A DNA stretch of 64,000 bases from Pleionea sediminis (lineage in GTDB: Bacteria; Pseudomonadota; Gammaproteobacteria; Enterobacterales; Kangiellaceae), in the NCBI RefSeq assembly GCF_007570825.1, contig NZ_SUNB01000001.1, positions 1,736,001 to 1,800,000 on the forward strand, in the 5' to 3' direction. Below, in pieces: positions 38,227 through 46,987 of the stretch. The position numbers were made by a program, and so were the translations under genes. The notes under the pieces are model-generated. The model made no database searches, had not been told where the DNA came from, and saw nothing but the letters and a program-made list of their open reading frames with translations. Within the stretch, counting starts at the first letter, position 1; every line of letters begins with the position of its first letter.

Positions 38227-38257
38227 AAAACTGCTCAGCAAAGCTGGGCAGTTTTTT
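38227..38257 (+). terminator. Rho-independent terminator
   Basis: A 13 bp stem with one G-T pair (38227-38239 with 38243-38255), AAA loop and T run, nine bases after the preceding stop codon. Confidence 0.9.
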
Positions 38258-38471
38258 ATCCGAGCAATATTTCCTTTCTTGTAATTTCCTTACCATAAAA
38301 AATATTGACCGATCTTTGATTGGCTTACGTTTTTCAGTAGAAAAAGTGAGCAATGTGTATCAAATTCGTAAGTAATATCGCCATTGGCTTGTAATTATCG
38401 GATGAATGTCATAAAACGGCTGGATAATCTTTAAAGGACTAGTACTGTTTTTGACATACTGAACATGAATT

Positions 38472-39107
38472 ATGAATCATTCAAAATATATATTTATCGC
38501 TACAGCTATATCGATTTGTCTAACGCTAATGGTTATTACAGCGTGTGCTCCAAGTGAATCGAAAGCAGGTGGAGCCGGTGCTCCTGAGTTAGTAATTCTG
38601 AGTCCAGATGATAATGAAGCATTTCCCTCAGGTATGAGTGTCCTATTGGTGGCTTCTGCAATTGATGACCAAGATGGTGATTTAAGTTCGAACATAGAGT
38701 GGACATCAAGTCTTGATGGCGATCTGGGACTTGGTGCAAGTCGCCAAGTCACTTTGTCATTAGGCGAACATCAAATATCGGCAACGATTAATGATGCTGA
38801 TGGTAATAGCTCAAAACAATCAATTTCTATATCGATACTTGAGGCGACGGGGGTTGCAACGCTGCAATGGGTTCCGCCAATAGAAAATGAAAATAATACT
38901 CCTCTGACTAACCTAAAGGGTTATCGTATTTACTATGGATTATCTTCGAATCGGATGGATAATGTGATCAATATCAATGATGCTTCGGCCACATCCTTTC
39001 TCGTAGATAACTTGATTACTGGCCGTCGTTACTATTTTTCAATGACGGCTATTAATGAGCAAGATATTGAAAGTAAACTTTCGAGGATTGTCCAAAAAGA
39101 AATGTGA
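38472..39107 (+). CDS. Lipoprotein with PKD-like and fibronectin type III domains
   Basis: A 211-residue protein with a signal sequence and lipobox ITAC (Cys25). Residues about 38-130 form a bacterial Ig/PKD-like domain (LVILSPDDNEAF, DDQDGDLSSNIEWTSS, VTLSLGEHQISATINDADG). The C-terminal 80 residues are a fibronectin type III domain, ending ITGRRYYFSMTAINEQDIESKLS. Such proteins commonly sit in exopolysaccharide/exosortase loci and probably bind the polymer or other surface proteins. It is followed 94 bp later by the carrier-protein gene, in the same direction. Confidence 0.8.
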   Translation: MNHSKYIFIATAISICLTLMVITACAPSESKAGGAGAPELVILSPDDNEAFPSGMSVLLVASAIDDQDGDLSSNIEWTSSLDGDLGLGASRQVTLSLGEHQISATINDADGNSSKQSISISILEATGVATLQWVPPIENENNTPLTNLKGYRIYYGLSSNRMDNVININDASATSFLVDNLITGRRYYFSMTAINEQDIESKLSRIVQKEM

Positions 39108-39201
39108 AACGAGTCGGAGAAGCAGGGCTTTCTACTAGGATTTGCTCTATGAATAAATTATAATCTTTATAATTATTCAAAGGACAATGGAAGAGCAACA
39201 C

Positions 39202-39441
39202 ATGAATATAGAGAAAGTTAGGGAAATCCTGTCAACTCACGGTCGTTTAACTACTCCCGTCGATCAACTTCAAGATGACAGTGATTTGTATCAAGCAGGA
39301 TTAACCTCTTTAGCCACCGTCGGCTTAATGCTTGCGTTAGAAGATGAGTTTGATATCGAATTCCCCGACTCTGCGCTGAGTCGCAAAACCTTTGGTAGTA
39401 TCGAGTCAATCGCCGAAACCGTCGAAGATCTTTCCGAATAA
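39202..39441 (+). CDS. Acyl carrier protein
   Basis: A 79-residue carrier protein. The phosphopantetheine site is Ser36 in QAGLTSLATVGLM, where the usual Asp-Ser-Leu is replaced by Thr-Ser-Leu; this form occurs in carrier proteins that partner with aminoacyl-carrier-protein ligases. The acidic helix LEDEFDIEFPD follows at the right distance. The ATG at 39202 (MNIEKVREIL) was chosen; an ATG at 39187 would add five residues and lies too close to the AAAGGA site. It is encoded just before a flavoprotein and the ligase that likely loads it, so it is the carrier of the cluster. Confidence 0.9.
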   Translation: MNIEKVREILSTHGRLTTPVDQLQDDSDLYQAGLTSLATVGLMLALEDEFDIEFPDSALSRKTFGSIESIAETVEDLSE

Positions 39442-39470
39442 TAGGTACAGCATTTCAAGGAGTTAGAATT

Positions 39471-40667
39471 ATGTTTAAGCCGACTCAAATGGATTCAAAT
39501 GAGTTTAATCAAATTATTACTCAAGTTCATCAAATCGGAAAAGATATTGTCGCACCAAACGCGCAAGATGTTGATGAAAAAGCTCGATTTCCAAAAGAAG
39601 GTATAGAAGCACTTAAAGGTCTTAAGTTACTGAGCAGCTATGTACCTGAGTCTTTGGGTGGAATGGGAATGTCCATCGAACAAGTGAGCAAGGTTTGTGA
39701 AGTTCTGGGTCATTACTGCGGTTCTACAGCGATGATTTATGCCATGCATAAAATTCAGGTCGCCTGTATTGTTCATCACTGCTTAGATGAGAATTATTAT
39801 CAAGGATATGTCGACAAACTTGTTTCTGAGCAGCGTTTAATTGCTTCTGCAACTACCGAAATTGGTATTGGTGGTGATTTGCTTTCCAGCTTCTGTGCTG
39901 TTGAAGCGACAGATGGAAATTTTGAACTAGAGAAAAAGGCACCTGTAATTTCTTATGCGGAAGACGCAGACGACTTAATGATTACTGCGAGACGAAATCC
40001 AGATGCGGCGAAAAGTGATCAGGTCGGTGTCTTAGTTAGTAAAGAGCAATACGAAGTAGAACCCATTTCCGATTGGGATACGCTTGGATTTCGCGGAACC
40101 TGTAGTTCTGGATTTGTTGTCAAAGCGAAAGCTTCTGTTGAGCAAATTTCTCCGGTGTCATTTACCGAGGTTCTAAGTCAAACAATGCACCCCTATTCTC
40201 ATATCGTTTGGGCTTCATTGTGGTCTGGAATAGCTGCTTCTGCAGTGGATAAAGCGCGTAAGTTTGTAAAGAATGCAATGCGCAAAAATCCGAATATGCC
40301 GCCAATATCTTCTGTTCGATTGGCTGAAGTTGAGACCTTACTTTACGATATGAAAAATAACGTTACTGCCTCAATAATCGATTATGACAAGTTGTTAGCA
40401 AAAGGCGATACCGATGCCTTTACGAATTTTGGATTTGCCATTCGAGTCAATAATCTAAAGATTAAAAGTTCGCAACTACTGATCGATATTGTCGGCCAAT
40501 CTATGATGATATGTGGAATTGCAAGCTATCGTAATAATTCTGACATGACCTTAGGTCGCCACATTCGTGATGCTTATGGCGCATCATTAATGGTAAATAA
40601 TGATCGAATCATGATGCACAATTCATCGTTAGTTCTTATGCACAAGGAGGAAGCGGGACGTGTGTAA
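39471..40667 (+). CDS. Acyl-CoA dehydrogenase-like flavoprotein acting on the carrier-bound group
   Basis: A 398-residue protein with the full acyl-CoA dehydrogenase fold: an N-terminal helical domain with YVPESLGGMGMS, a middle beta domain (ASATTEIGIGGDLLSS, DWDTLGFRGTCSSGF) and a C-terminal helical FAD domain with a GRHIRDAYGASLM segment. The glutamate-bearing YEGT motif of fatty-acid enzymes is not present at the C-terminus, so the substrate and perhaps the chemistry differ. With a carrier protein upstream and an aminoacyl ligase overlapping downstream by 8 bp, it probably oxidises the carrier-bound amino acid, as acyl-CoA dehydrogenase-like enzymes do in some peptide antibiotic pathways. 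Confidence 0.88.
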   Translation: MFKPTQMDSNEFNQIITQVHQIGKDIVAPNAQDVDEKARFPKEGIEALKGLKLLSSYVPESLGGMGMSIEQVSKVCEVLGHYCGSTAMIYAMHKIQVACIVHHCLDENYYQGYVDKLVSEQRLIASATTEIGIGGDLLSSFCAVEATDGNFELEKKAPVISYAEDADDLMITARRNPDAAKSDQVGVLVSKEQYEVEPISDWDTLGFRGTCSSGFVVKAKASVEQISPVSFTEVLSQTMHPYSHIVWASLWSGIAASAVDKARKFVKNAMRKNPNMPPISSVRLAEVETLLYDMKNNVTASIIDYDKLLAKGDTDAFTNFGFAIRVNNLKIKSSQLLIDIVGQSMMICGIASYRNNSDMTLGRHIRDAYGASLMVNNDRIMMHNSSLVLMHKEEAGRV

Positions 40668-41589
40668 TTTACATGGCGAGTTAGTGGAAGATTACGATAA
40701 TTACCGAGAGCAACTACTCGAAGCAGGGTTGTTGCTAGGTTGTGATGTGCAGGGTGTTTATGGCCTTAGTGGTACCTTCGAAGGAATTATTGAGGCATTC
40801 GAACGTTATGTGACTAAAAATGGAAAACCACTCAATCCTGAAGTTGTCCGATTTCCTCCTATTTTGAGTCGTACGACATATTTGTCGACGGATCATATAG
40901 AAACAATGCCTGATCTAATGGGTTCGATTCATACCTTTAAAGGGAATCAAAAAGCCCAGTTGGCAATGATTGATAAAAAACAACAAGGTGAAGACTGGAC
41001 ATCCAGTTTGGAACCCGCTGATGTGATGATGGTTCCAGCGGCATGCTATCCTTTGTATCCAACAGCTGCGAACACGGTATTGCCAGAAGAAGGACGCCTT
41101 GTTGATCTTCGTGCTTTTGTTTTTCGTCATGAACCTTCTCCCGATCCTGCACGCATGCAAATATTCAGACAGCGAGAATTCGTTCGTCTGGGTACTCCTG
41201 AGCAAGCTAGAGCGCATAGAGACTTTTGGCTTGAGAAAGGCCAAGAGATGCTTAAAGGGGTTGGTCTACCGGTCAAGGCAGAGCTGGCTAATGATCCATT
41301 TTTTGGCCGCGGTGGAAAGGTGATGGCTGCGACTCAAAAAGAGCAAGAGTTAAAATTTGAACTGGTAGTTCCTGTTGCATCAGAAAAGAAGCTAACAGCA
41401 ATTTCTTCGAGTAACTGTCACTTAGATCATTTCGGTAGTGAGTTTAATATTACGACTCAAGATGGTAACTTTGCTCATACCGCATGTATTGGATTTGGTC
41501 TTGAAAGGATAGCTCTGGCCTTATTGAAAACTCATGGACTGGATCCAGAAAAGTGGCCGCAAGAAGTTAAGCAAGTTCTGGAGTTATAA
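40660..41589 (+). CDS. Amino acid--[carrier protein] ligase (class II aminoacyl-tRNA synthetase-like)
   Basis: A 309-residue relative of the catalytic core of archaeal-type seryl-tRNA synthetase without a tRNA-binding domain. The class II motifs are present: motif 2 DLRAFVFRHEPS and motif 3 CIGFGLERIALAL. The family's zinc site appears as Cys129 (AACYPLYP), Glu173 (RQREFVRLG) and Cys253 (NCHLDHFG). Characterised rhizobial homologues activate Gly or Ala and load it on a small carrier protein instead of tRNA. It starts with GTG after a perfect AAGGAGG site and overlaps the flavoprotein gene; DUF1839 starts right after its stop. The exact amino acid cannot be read from the sequence. Confidence 0.92.
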   Translation: MCNLHGELVEDYDNYREQLLEAGLLLGCDVQGVYGLSGTFEGIIEAFERYVTKNGKPLNPEVVRFPPILSRTTYLSTDHIETMPDLMGSIHTFKGNQKAQLAMIDKKQQGEDWTSSLEPADVMMVPAACYPLYPTAANTVLPEEGRLVDLRAFVFRHEPSPDPARMQIFRQREFVRLGTPEQARAHRDFWLEKGQEMLKGVGLPVKAELANDPFFGRGGKVMAATQKEQELKFELVVPVASEKKLTAISSSNCHLDHFGSEFNITTQDGNFAHTACIGFGLERIALALLKTHGLDPEKWPQEVKQVLEL

Positions 41590-42564
41590 ATGGATACCAT
41601 TTTAAATTTGGATCCCGACTCTTACACTCGGCACTTACTGCATACACAAGAACGAGATTGGGCAGAAACCAACTGTTATGTTGATGTTTGGATTGAGCAG
41701 TTACATGCATTAGAGCTCGATCCTATTGCGGCAATGGCATTTACTCTTACTCCTGATTTTGAAGGTGATCAGTGGACATTCTTTAAGTTCCAGTTAACTG
41801 ACTTATACGAACTCTATGGCGTAGAGGTCCAAGAACTTGTAATTTGGAAACCTCTAATCGATCACGTTGAAGAGCAAGTGAAACTTGGCCGGCCTGTTTT
41901 AGTAGAACTCGATTCAAAATACTTGCCTGATACTGCTGGAACCGCCTATCAGCGTGAGCACGTAAAAACAACTGTCTCTGTGAATGAGCTTGATATTGCT
42001 AATAAGCACATGGGATATTTTCACGCGCAAGGCTATTATCATTTATCAGGCGACGATTTTACCCAAGTGTTTGGATTGCCGGGTAGTGATAGTAAAGCTG
42101 TATTAGCGCCGTATGTCGAAATTGCAAAGCTGAATAATTTAGTTAAACGGTCTTCAGATGAGCTCCGAGATATATCGACTCAAATATTATTGCGTCAATT
42201 AAAAATGATGCCTAAGAATAATCCTTTTAGTGCTTTTCGAACTCGCTTTGAGTCAGATTTTGAATGGCTAAAAGGGCAAAGTATCGATATGTTTCATCAA
42301 TATGCTTTTGTTACTTTTCGTCAATTTGGTGCTTGTTTTGAATTAGCTGCCAATTATTTAAAGTGGTTAGACTCAGATGATCCATCTGTCGTGAAAGCGT
42401 CTACTCTTTATAAAGAAATTTCTGAAATCACCAAGGTTTACCAATTTCAACTTGCTCGAGCCATTAGTCGAGGTAAATCTCTGAACTTAGAAGTTATTGA
42501 TTCACTAGCGACAAAATGGCAAGCTGCTAGTGATTGTCTGAAGTCTCGGTTCTTGAAAGACTAA
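41590..42564 (+). CDS. DUF1839 protein, possible papain-like acyltransferase
   Basis: A 324-residue cytosolic protein of the DUF1839 family, starting one base after the ligase stop codon. An N-terminal ETNCYVDVW (Cys29), a central PVLVELDSKYLPD (Asp108) and REHVKTTVSVNELD (His124) resemble the Cys-Asp-His layout of BtrH-type enzymes, which move an amino-acyl chain from a carrier protein to an aminoglycoside. The second half is helical. If right, this protein removes the modified aminoacyl group from the carrier and transfers it to a sugar or other acceptor. That reading is inference; the family itself has no assigned activity that I know of. Confidence 0.82.
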   Translation: MDTILNLDPDSYTRHLLHTQERDWAETNCYVDVWIEQLHALELDPIAAMAFTLTPDFEGDQWTFFKFQLTDLYELYGVEVQELVIWKPLIDHVEEQVKLGRPVLVELDSKYLPDTAGTAYQREHVKTTVSVNELDIANKHMGYFHAQGYYHLSGDDFTQVFGLPGSDSKAVLAPYVEIAKLNNLVKRSSDELRDISTQILLRQLKMMPKNNPFSAFRTRFESDFEWLKGQSIDMFHQYAFVTFRQFGACFELAANYLKWLDSDDPSVVKASTLYKEISEITKVYQFQLARAISRGKSLNLEVIDSLATKWQAASDCLKSRFLKD

Positions 42565-42619
42565 ATGCCTTTGCGACAGAGAGGACTTTGCCACTAAATT
42601 TAGTGAATGAATAGCCGCA

Positions 42620-45154
42620 ATGAGCGAGACGAGTCATTTGAGCAAAACTAATAGCGATCAAAAAGTAGAATTAGCAGAAGGCTGGACGTTATTCAAAACT
42701 CGTCCAGCTGAATGTGTTTCGCCTGAAGATATTGAATCTCATCACATAGGTAAGTTTACTGCGCAAGTTCCAAGTACGGTTGCTATGCATGCTATGGATG
42801 CAGGAGAAGATATCTGGCATCCTTCCTATGACTTTGATGATTATGATTGGTGGTACTGCTTAAACTTCGCGGATAATGAGCATAAAACGTTCGCCAAAAT
42901 ACTGCTCAACTTTGAGGGACTAGCGACTCTAACAACCGTTTGGTTGAATGGAGAGCTTATTTTAGATTCCGATAATATGTACCGAGGATTCGAAGTCGAC
43001 ATTACTCAACGTATTCAATCCAATAATACTCTCGTTATCCTTTTTCACTCAAAAAATAATTTTTTAACGCAACGTCATCCTCGACCACGATGGAAAACCA
43101 AGTTGGTCGATAACCAAAATATGCGATGGTTGCGAGCGACGGTGCTGGGGCATGTCGATGTTTGGACTCCTCCGATTAAAGCTGTTGGACCGTGGCGTCC
43201 TATTCATCTAGTTTATAAAAGTGACTTCGATGCGGTTGAATGTTCAGTAAGAACTTACGCTAAAAATAATAAGCGATATTTTGAATTAGATGGGAAAGTC
43301 ACTTCTTTGGATGTAGATAAAAAGTGGACTTACCGGATAGAGCTAAATGGTCAGTCTTATCCCGTTAACATTAACGAGTGTTCTGGTAACTCCGACATAG
43401 TTAGCTCATATGCTGAAGTAGAAGATTGCGACTTATGGTGGCCACATACTCATGGCAAACCGACGTGTTACGAATATCAACTAGTCGCAACCAGTAACGA
43501 AATGGACGTTTTGTTAAAATCAGAAAAGATTGGCTTTAAGTCGATAAGATTTGACGAGCAACTCAATCAATTATTGGTTAATGGTGAACCTATATTTTGT
43601 CGCGGAACTTGCTGGACTTTAAGTGATTATCGAAGTTTAAATAGCTCCTATGACAATTTGTTAAATCATCTTACTCTCTTAAAAGATGCTGGCGTTAATA
43701 TGATTCGCGTTGGCGGTACTATGATTTATGAGAGTGATGATTTCTATAGTATCTGCGATTTTTTAGGAATTCTTGTGTGGCAAGACTTCATGTTTGCCAG
43801 TATGGACTACCCATTTGAAGATGAGGTTTTTTATAGCAATATTATTGCTGAAGTAAATTATCAATTACAGCGTTTACAGTTTCATCCTTCGATCAGTGTT
43901 TTCTGTGGTAATACCGATGTGGAAGCTCAGGCAGCAATGTTTGGAATGCCTAGAGAAATTTGGACACACGCTTTTTATACAGATGTTTTATCAAAGGCTT
44001 GTGGTTCTTCACGGAAAGATGCTCATTATTTTCCTTCATCACCTACGGGTGGAGTAATGCCGTTTCATTTAAACGAAGGCGTTTCACACTATTGGGGAAC
44101 AGGTGCTTATATGCATACATTTCCTGATAGCGATGCGTTCAGTGTGCGTTTTTGTTCTGAAGGAATGGGATTGTCTCATATTCCAGTGCAACAGACGATT
44201 AATCAGGTTGTTAGCAAACAAACATTATTTCCCTATTGTAATGATTGGACGAAGCGAATCCCCAGAGACTTAGGCGCTGGTTGGGATTTTGATGATATTC
44301 GAGAACATTATTTGAGAGAAGTCTTTAAAGTTGATCCTATTTTTTTAAAGCGAAGCGATGTAGACAGGTACATTAAACTTTCAAAAATAGTTACCGGATA
44401 TGTTATAGCTAAAACATATGAGTCTTGGCGAAGACATGATTCTCAATGTAATGGCGGGCTTATCTGGTTCAATAAAGATTTTTGGCCTTGTGCTGGTTTC
44501 GGCATCATAGACTCAAATGATATACCTAAACCAGCTTATTATTTGATAGCTCAGTCATGGCAAACACAGTCCGTTATAATTACACAGGATGGACTTAATG
44601 GTTCTTATCTTACGGTTATTAACGAATCTTCAGAGATGCTAGAGTGTGACTTAGTGATTGAACTGTTCAAAGAGCTCGATGTTTCTGTCGCCGATACAAG
44701 TGTTAAGATATCCGTTGCATCTAATCAAAAAATTCACTTTTCCTTGGAAGCTTTGTTTGACAGGTTTTTAGACCCTTCTTATTCGTATCGATTCGGACAA
44801 CCACAATTTGACATTATTGTCGCAAAGCTAATGCGAAATACTAAACTAATCAGTGACTCGGTGTGTTTTACTCATAGCATTAACCTATCACCTGCGAAAG
44901 GTAGTAGCTTAAAAGCCGAGTTAGTGAAGAAATCTGAAACGAACTTAGAGCTGAGCTTATACTCAGAAGAGTTTTTACAATTTGTAGAATTAGATTTTAA
45001 AGGTTTTACACCCGAAGATAACTATTTTCATCTACCTCCTGGTACGGAAAAAGTAATTGTCTTAAAATTAGTTAACGATAAGGTAAATCGAGTTAAAGGA
45101 AATATTTCAGCTATTAACCTAGATAGCGAAATATCTGTTAAGCTAAAGGAATAG
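42620..45154 (+). CDS. Glycoside hydrolase family 2-like protein (beta-mannosidase type) with altered acid/base
   Basis: An 844-residue cytosolic protein with the GH2 layout: a sugar-binding jelly roll with IWHPSYDFDDYDWWYCLNF, Ig-like domains, and a TIM barrel from about residue 300. The nucleophile is retained as Glu514 in FCSEGMGLS. The acid/base position, normally Asn-Glu in GNNE, reads GNTD here, so the glutamate is replaced by Asp433. The enzyme may be slow, use another donor group, or bind sugar without cutting. There is no signal peptide, which points to work on an intracellular glycan intermediate. A 14 bp perfect palindrome (42592-42605) lies just upstream. Confidence 0.85.
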   Translation: MSETSHLSKTNSDQKVELAEGWTLFKTRPAECVSPEDIESHHIGKFTAQVPSTVAMHAMDAGEDIWHPSYDFDDYDWWYCLNFADNEHKTFAKILLNFEGLATLTTVWLNGELILDSDNMYRGFEVDITQRIQSNNTLVILFHSKNNFLTQRHPRPRWKTKLVDNQNMRWLRATVLGHVDVWTPPIKAVGPWRPIHLVYKSDFDAVECSVRTYAKNNKRYFELDGKVTSLDVDKKWTYRIELNGQSYPVNINECSGNSDIVSSYAEVEDCDLWWPHTHGKPTCYEYQLVATSNEMDVLLKSEKIGFKSIRFDEQLNQLLVNGEPIFCRGTCWTLSDYRSLNSSYDNLLNHLTLLKDAGVNMIRVGGTMIYESDDFYSICDFLGILVWQDFMFASMDYPFEDEVFYSNIIAEVNYQLQRLQFHPSISVFCGNTDVEAQAAMFGMPREIWTHAFYTDVLSKACGSSRKDAHYFPSSPTGGVMPFHLNEGVSHYWGTGAYMHTFPDSDAFSVRFCSEGMGLSHIPVQQTINQVVSKQTLFPYCNDWTKRIPRDLGAGWDFDDIREHYLREVFKVDPIFLKRSDVDRYIKLSKIVTGYVIAKTYESWRRHDSQCNGGLIWFNKDFWPCAGFGIIDSNDIPKPAYYLIAQSWQTQSVIITQDGLNGSYLTVINESSEMLECDLVIELFKELDVSVADTSVKISVASNQKIHFSLEALFDRFLDPSYSYRFGQPQFDIIVAKLMRNTKLISDSVCFTHSINLSPAKGSSLKAELVKKSETNLELSLYSEEFLQFVELDFKGFTPEDNYFHLPPGTEKVIVLKLVNDKVNRVKGNISAINLDSEISVKLKE

Positions 45155-45167
45155 GCGAATAAAATAA

Positions 45168-46973
45168 ATGAATGCTAAAATGTCTGAGTTAGCAACTAAT
45201 GCTGAAAGCTCGATTTGTGAACGGCACTTTTTTTGGTTGCCCGGTCAAAAAAATAGTGTTTTTTGCTGCTTGCACTTACCACTAAGTCACCATGTCAATA
45301 ATCATCTAGTTATTGTATGTAATCCCATTGGTTACGAGTACAGTCATGCGCATCGAACTTTACGCCACTTATGCGACTCTCTTGCCGCTAAAGGCATTGC
45401 TGCTGTTCGGTTTGATTATCATGGAACTGGCGACTCACCCGGAACTATTCTAGATTCTGAGCGACTAGAAACATTTCAAAATAATATCAATGACGTTATC
45501 AAGCACGTTTCCTCATTTTTTGATAATCCCAAAATAACTTTATTAGGGCTTAGGCTAGGCTCAACTATTGCTGGCCTTTATGCGTCTAAGTTTCAGGTTG
45601 ATAACTTGGTTTTTTGGTCACCTTGTGAAAGGGGAAGAGCATTCGTTAGAGAAATGCGAGCGCTCGATAGATTATCTGAACAAACTGAATCCATCGAAAG
45701 AGACTATATAGATAGTGCAGGATTTCTTTTGAGTAATGACACTGCCGATGAGTTATCTCAAATTAATCTCCGTGAACTCAATTACAAGGTCGCAGAACGA
45801 GTATTATTAGTTGATAGAGACGATATTTCACCTGGTAGCAAGTTTTATGAGTCATTGCTAAAAACCACATCTTACGTAACATCACAATTTGTCATGGATG
45901 GTTATACTGAGATGATGTCTGAACCTCAAGAGACACTGGTCCCAACGGGAACTCTGAATCGTATTGTCGACTGGTGTACTGAAGTACCAACCAAAACAAT
46001 TCAGAAGCCGGTTATTGAATTTCAGTCAGAATTGGCCATTGAAAGTAATGACTTAGAAATTAAAGAAACAATTGTGAAGCTCGGATCGAATCAACTCTGT
46101 GCAATAATCTCTAAGCCAGCTGAAAAAGTTTCTGACTCGTTACCTACTGTTGTGTTGGCTAACTCGGGGGCTGTTCACCGTGTAGGACCAAACCGAATAT
46201 ATGTAGAATTGGCGAGAAAGCTTGCAAGCATTGGTTTTCAAGTAATACGTGTAGACTTAAGAAATTTGGGCGATAGTGTTTCTGGATATCCTGACAATGA
46301 AAACTCTCCATATCCAGCAGAATCAACGGAAGATATCCAGTCTGTCTTAGATACACTAAAAGTAGAGACTGGAGCGAAAGACTTTGTTATAGCTGGATTA
46401 TGTTCAGGTGCACACAATGTTTTTCACACTGCGCTTGAAGTTGAAGATACATCCAATATTAGAGAAGTTATTATGATCAATCCTCTTGCGTTTTATCGTA
46501 GGCCTCACCTTTATATTGATAATTCAAAAGAGCAGTCACGAGCAAAAAATACAGAGCAATACAAGAACAGCCTTCTGAGTATTGAAAAGTGGAAAAAATT
46601 AATAAAGGCTGATGTGGATATGAAGTACTTACTGAAGTTTATTTTTAATTTTTTCATTTTAAAATCTAAAAATCTTGTTAAATCAATATTAGAAAAATTT
46701 GGTTTTGTAGAGCCCTCTCAGCTATCAAGAGATTTTCAAAAGTTAAAGTCAAAAAATATAAAACTAGCGTTCTTTATAGCATCTAAAGATCCTGGTGAAT
46801 CGATAATAATGAGTCAAGCAAAAGGCGAAGTTCTAAAGTTAATGAAATCTGGTGATGTATACATAGAGCGTATCCCAGATTCTGATCATACATTTTCATC
46901 TAAGTTATGTAGGGATAATTTTATATCGATAATTTCATCTTATCTCGAGAGTCGGTATAAATACGAAAAATAG
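45168..46973 (+). CDS. Fused double alpha/beta hydrolase, exosortase-associated type
   Basis: A 601-residue protein made of two alpha/beta-hydrolase domains. The first (about residues 30-270) starts HLVIVCNPIGYEYSHAHRTL and has GLRLG at 127-131, where the nucleophilic serine is replaced by Arg129; this form is known from exosortase-system hydrolases. The second (about 300-590) has PTVVLANSGAVHRVGPNR and a proper nucleophile elbow GLCSG with Ser413, and a late DSDHTFSS for the catalytic His. The N-terminal half is thus probably structural, the C-terminal half an esterase or thioesterase. It lies 13 bp after the GH2 gene in the aminoacyl-carrier cluster. Confidence 0.85.
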   Translation: MNAKMSELATNAESSICERHFFWLPGQKNSVFCCLHLPLSHHVNNHLVIVCNPIGYEYSHAHRTLRHLCDSLAAKGIAAVRFDYHGTGDSPGTILDSERLETFQNNINDVIKHVSSFFDNPKITLLGLRLGSTIAGLYASKFQVDNLVFWSPCERGRAFVREMRALDRLSEQTESIERDYIDSAGFLLSNDTADELSQINLRELNYKVAERVLLVDRDDISPGSKFYESLLKTTSYVTSQFVMDGYTEMMSEPQETLVPTGTLNRIVDWCTEVPTKTIQKPVIEFQSELAIESNDLEIKETIVKLGSNQLCAIISKPAEKVSDSLPTVVLANSGAVHRVGPNRIYVELARKLASIGFQVIRVDLRNLGDSVSGYPDNENSPYPAESTEDIQSVLDTLKVETGAKDFVIAGLCSGAHNVFHTALEVEDTSNIREVIMINPLAFYRRPHLYIDNSKEQSRAKNTEQYKNSLLSIEKWKKLIKADVDMKYLLKFIFNFFILKSKNLVKSILEKFGFVEPSQLSRDFQKLKSKNIKLAFFIASKDPGESIIMSQAKGEVLKLMKSGDVYIERIPDSDHTFSSKLCRDNFISIISSYLESRYKYEK

Positions 46974-46987
46974 TTGGTAAGAAAGGA

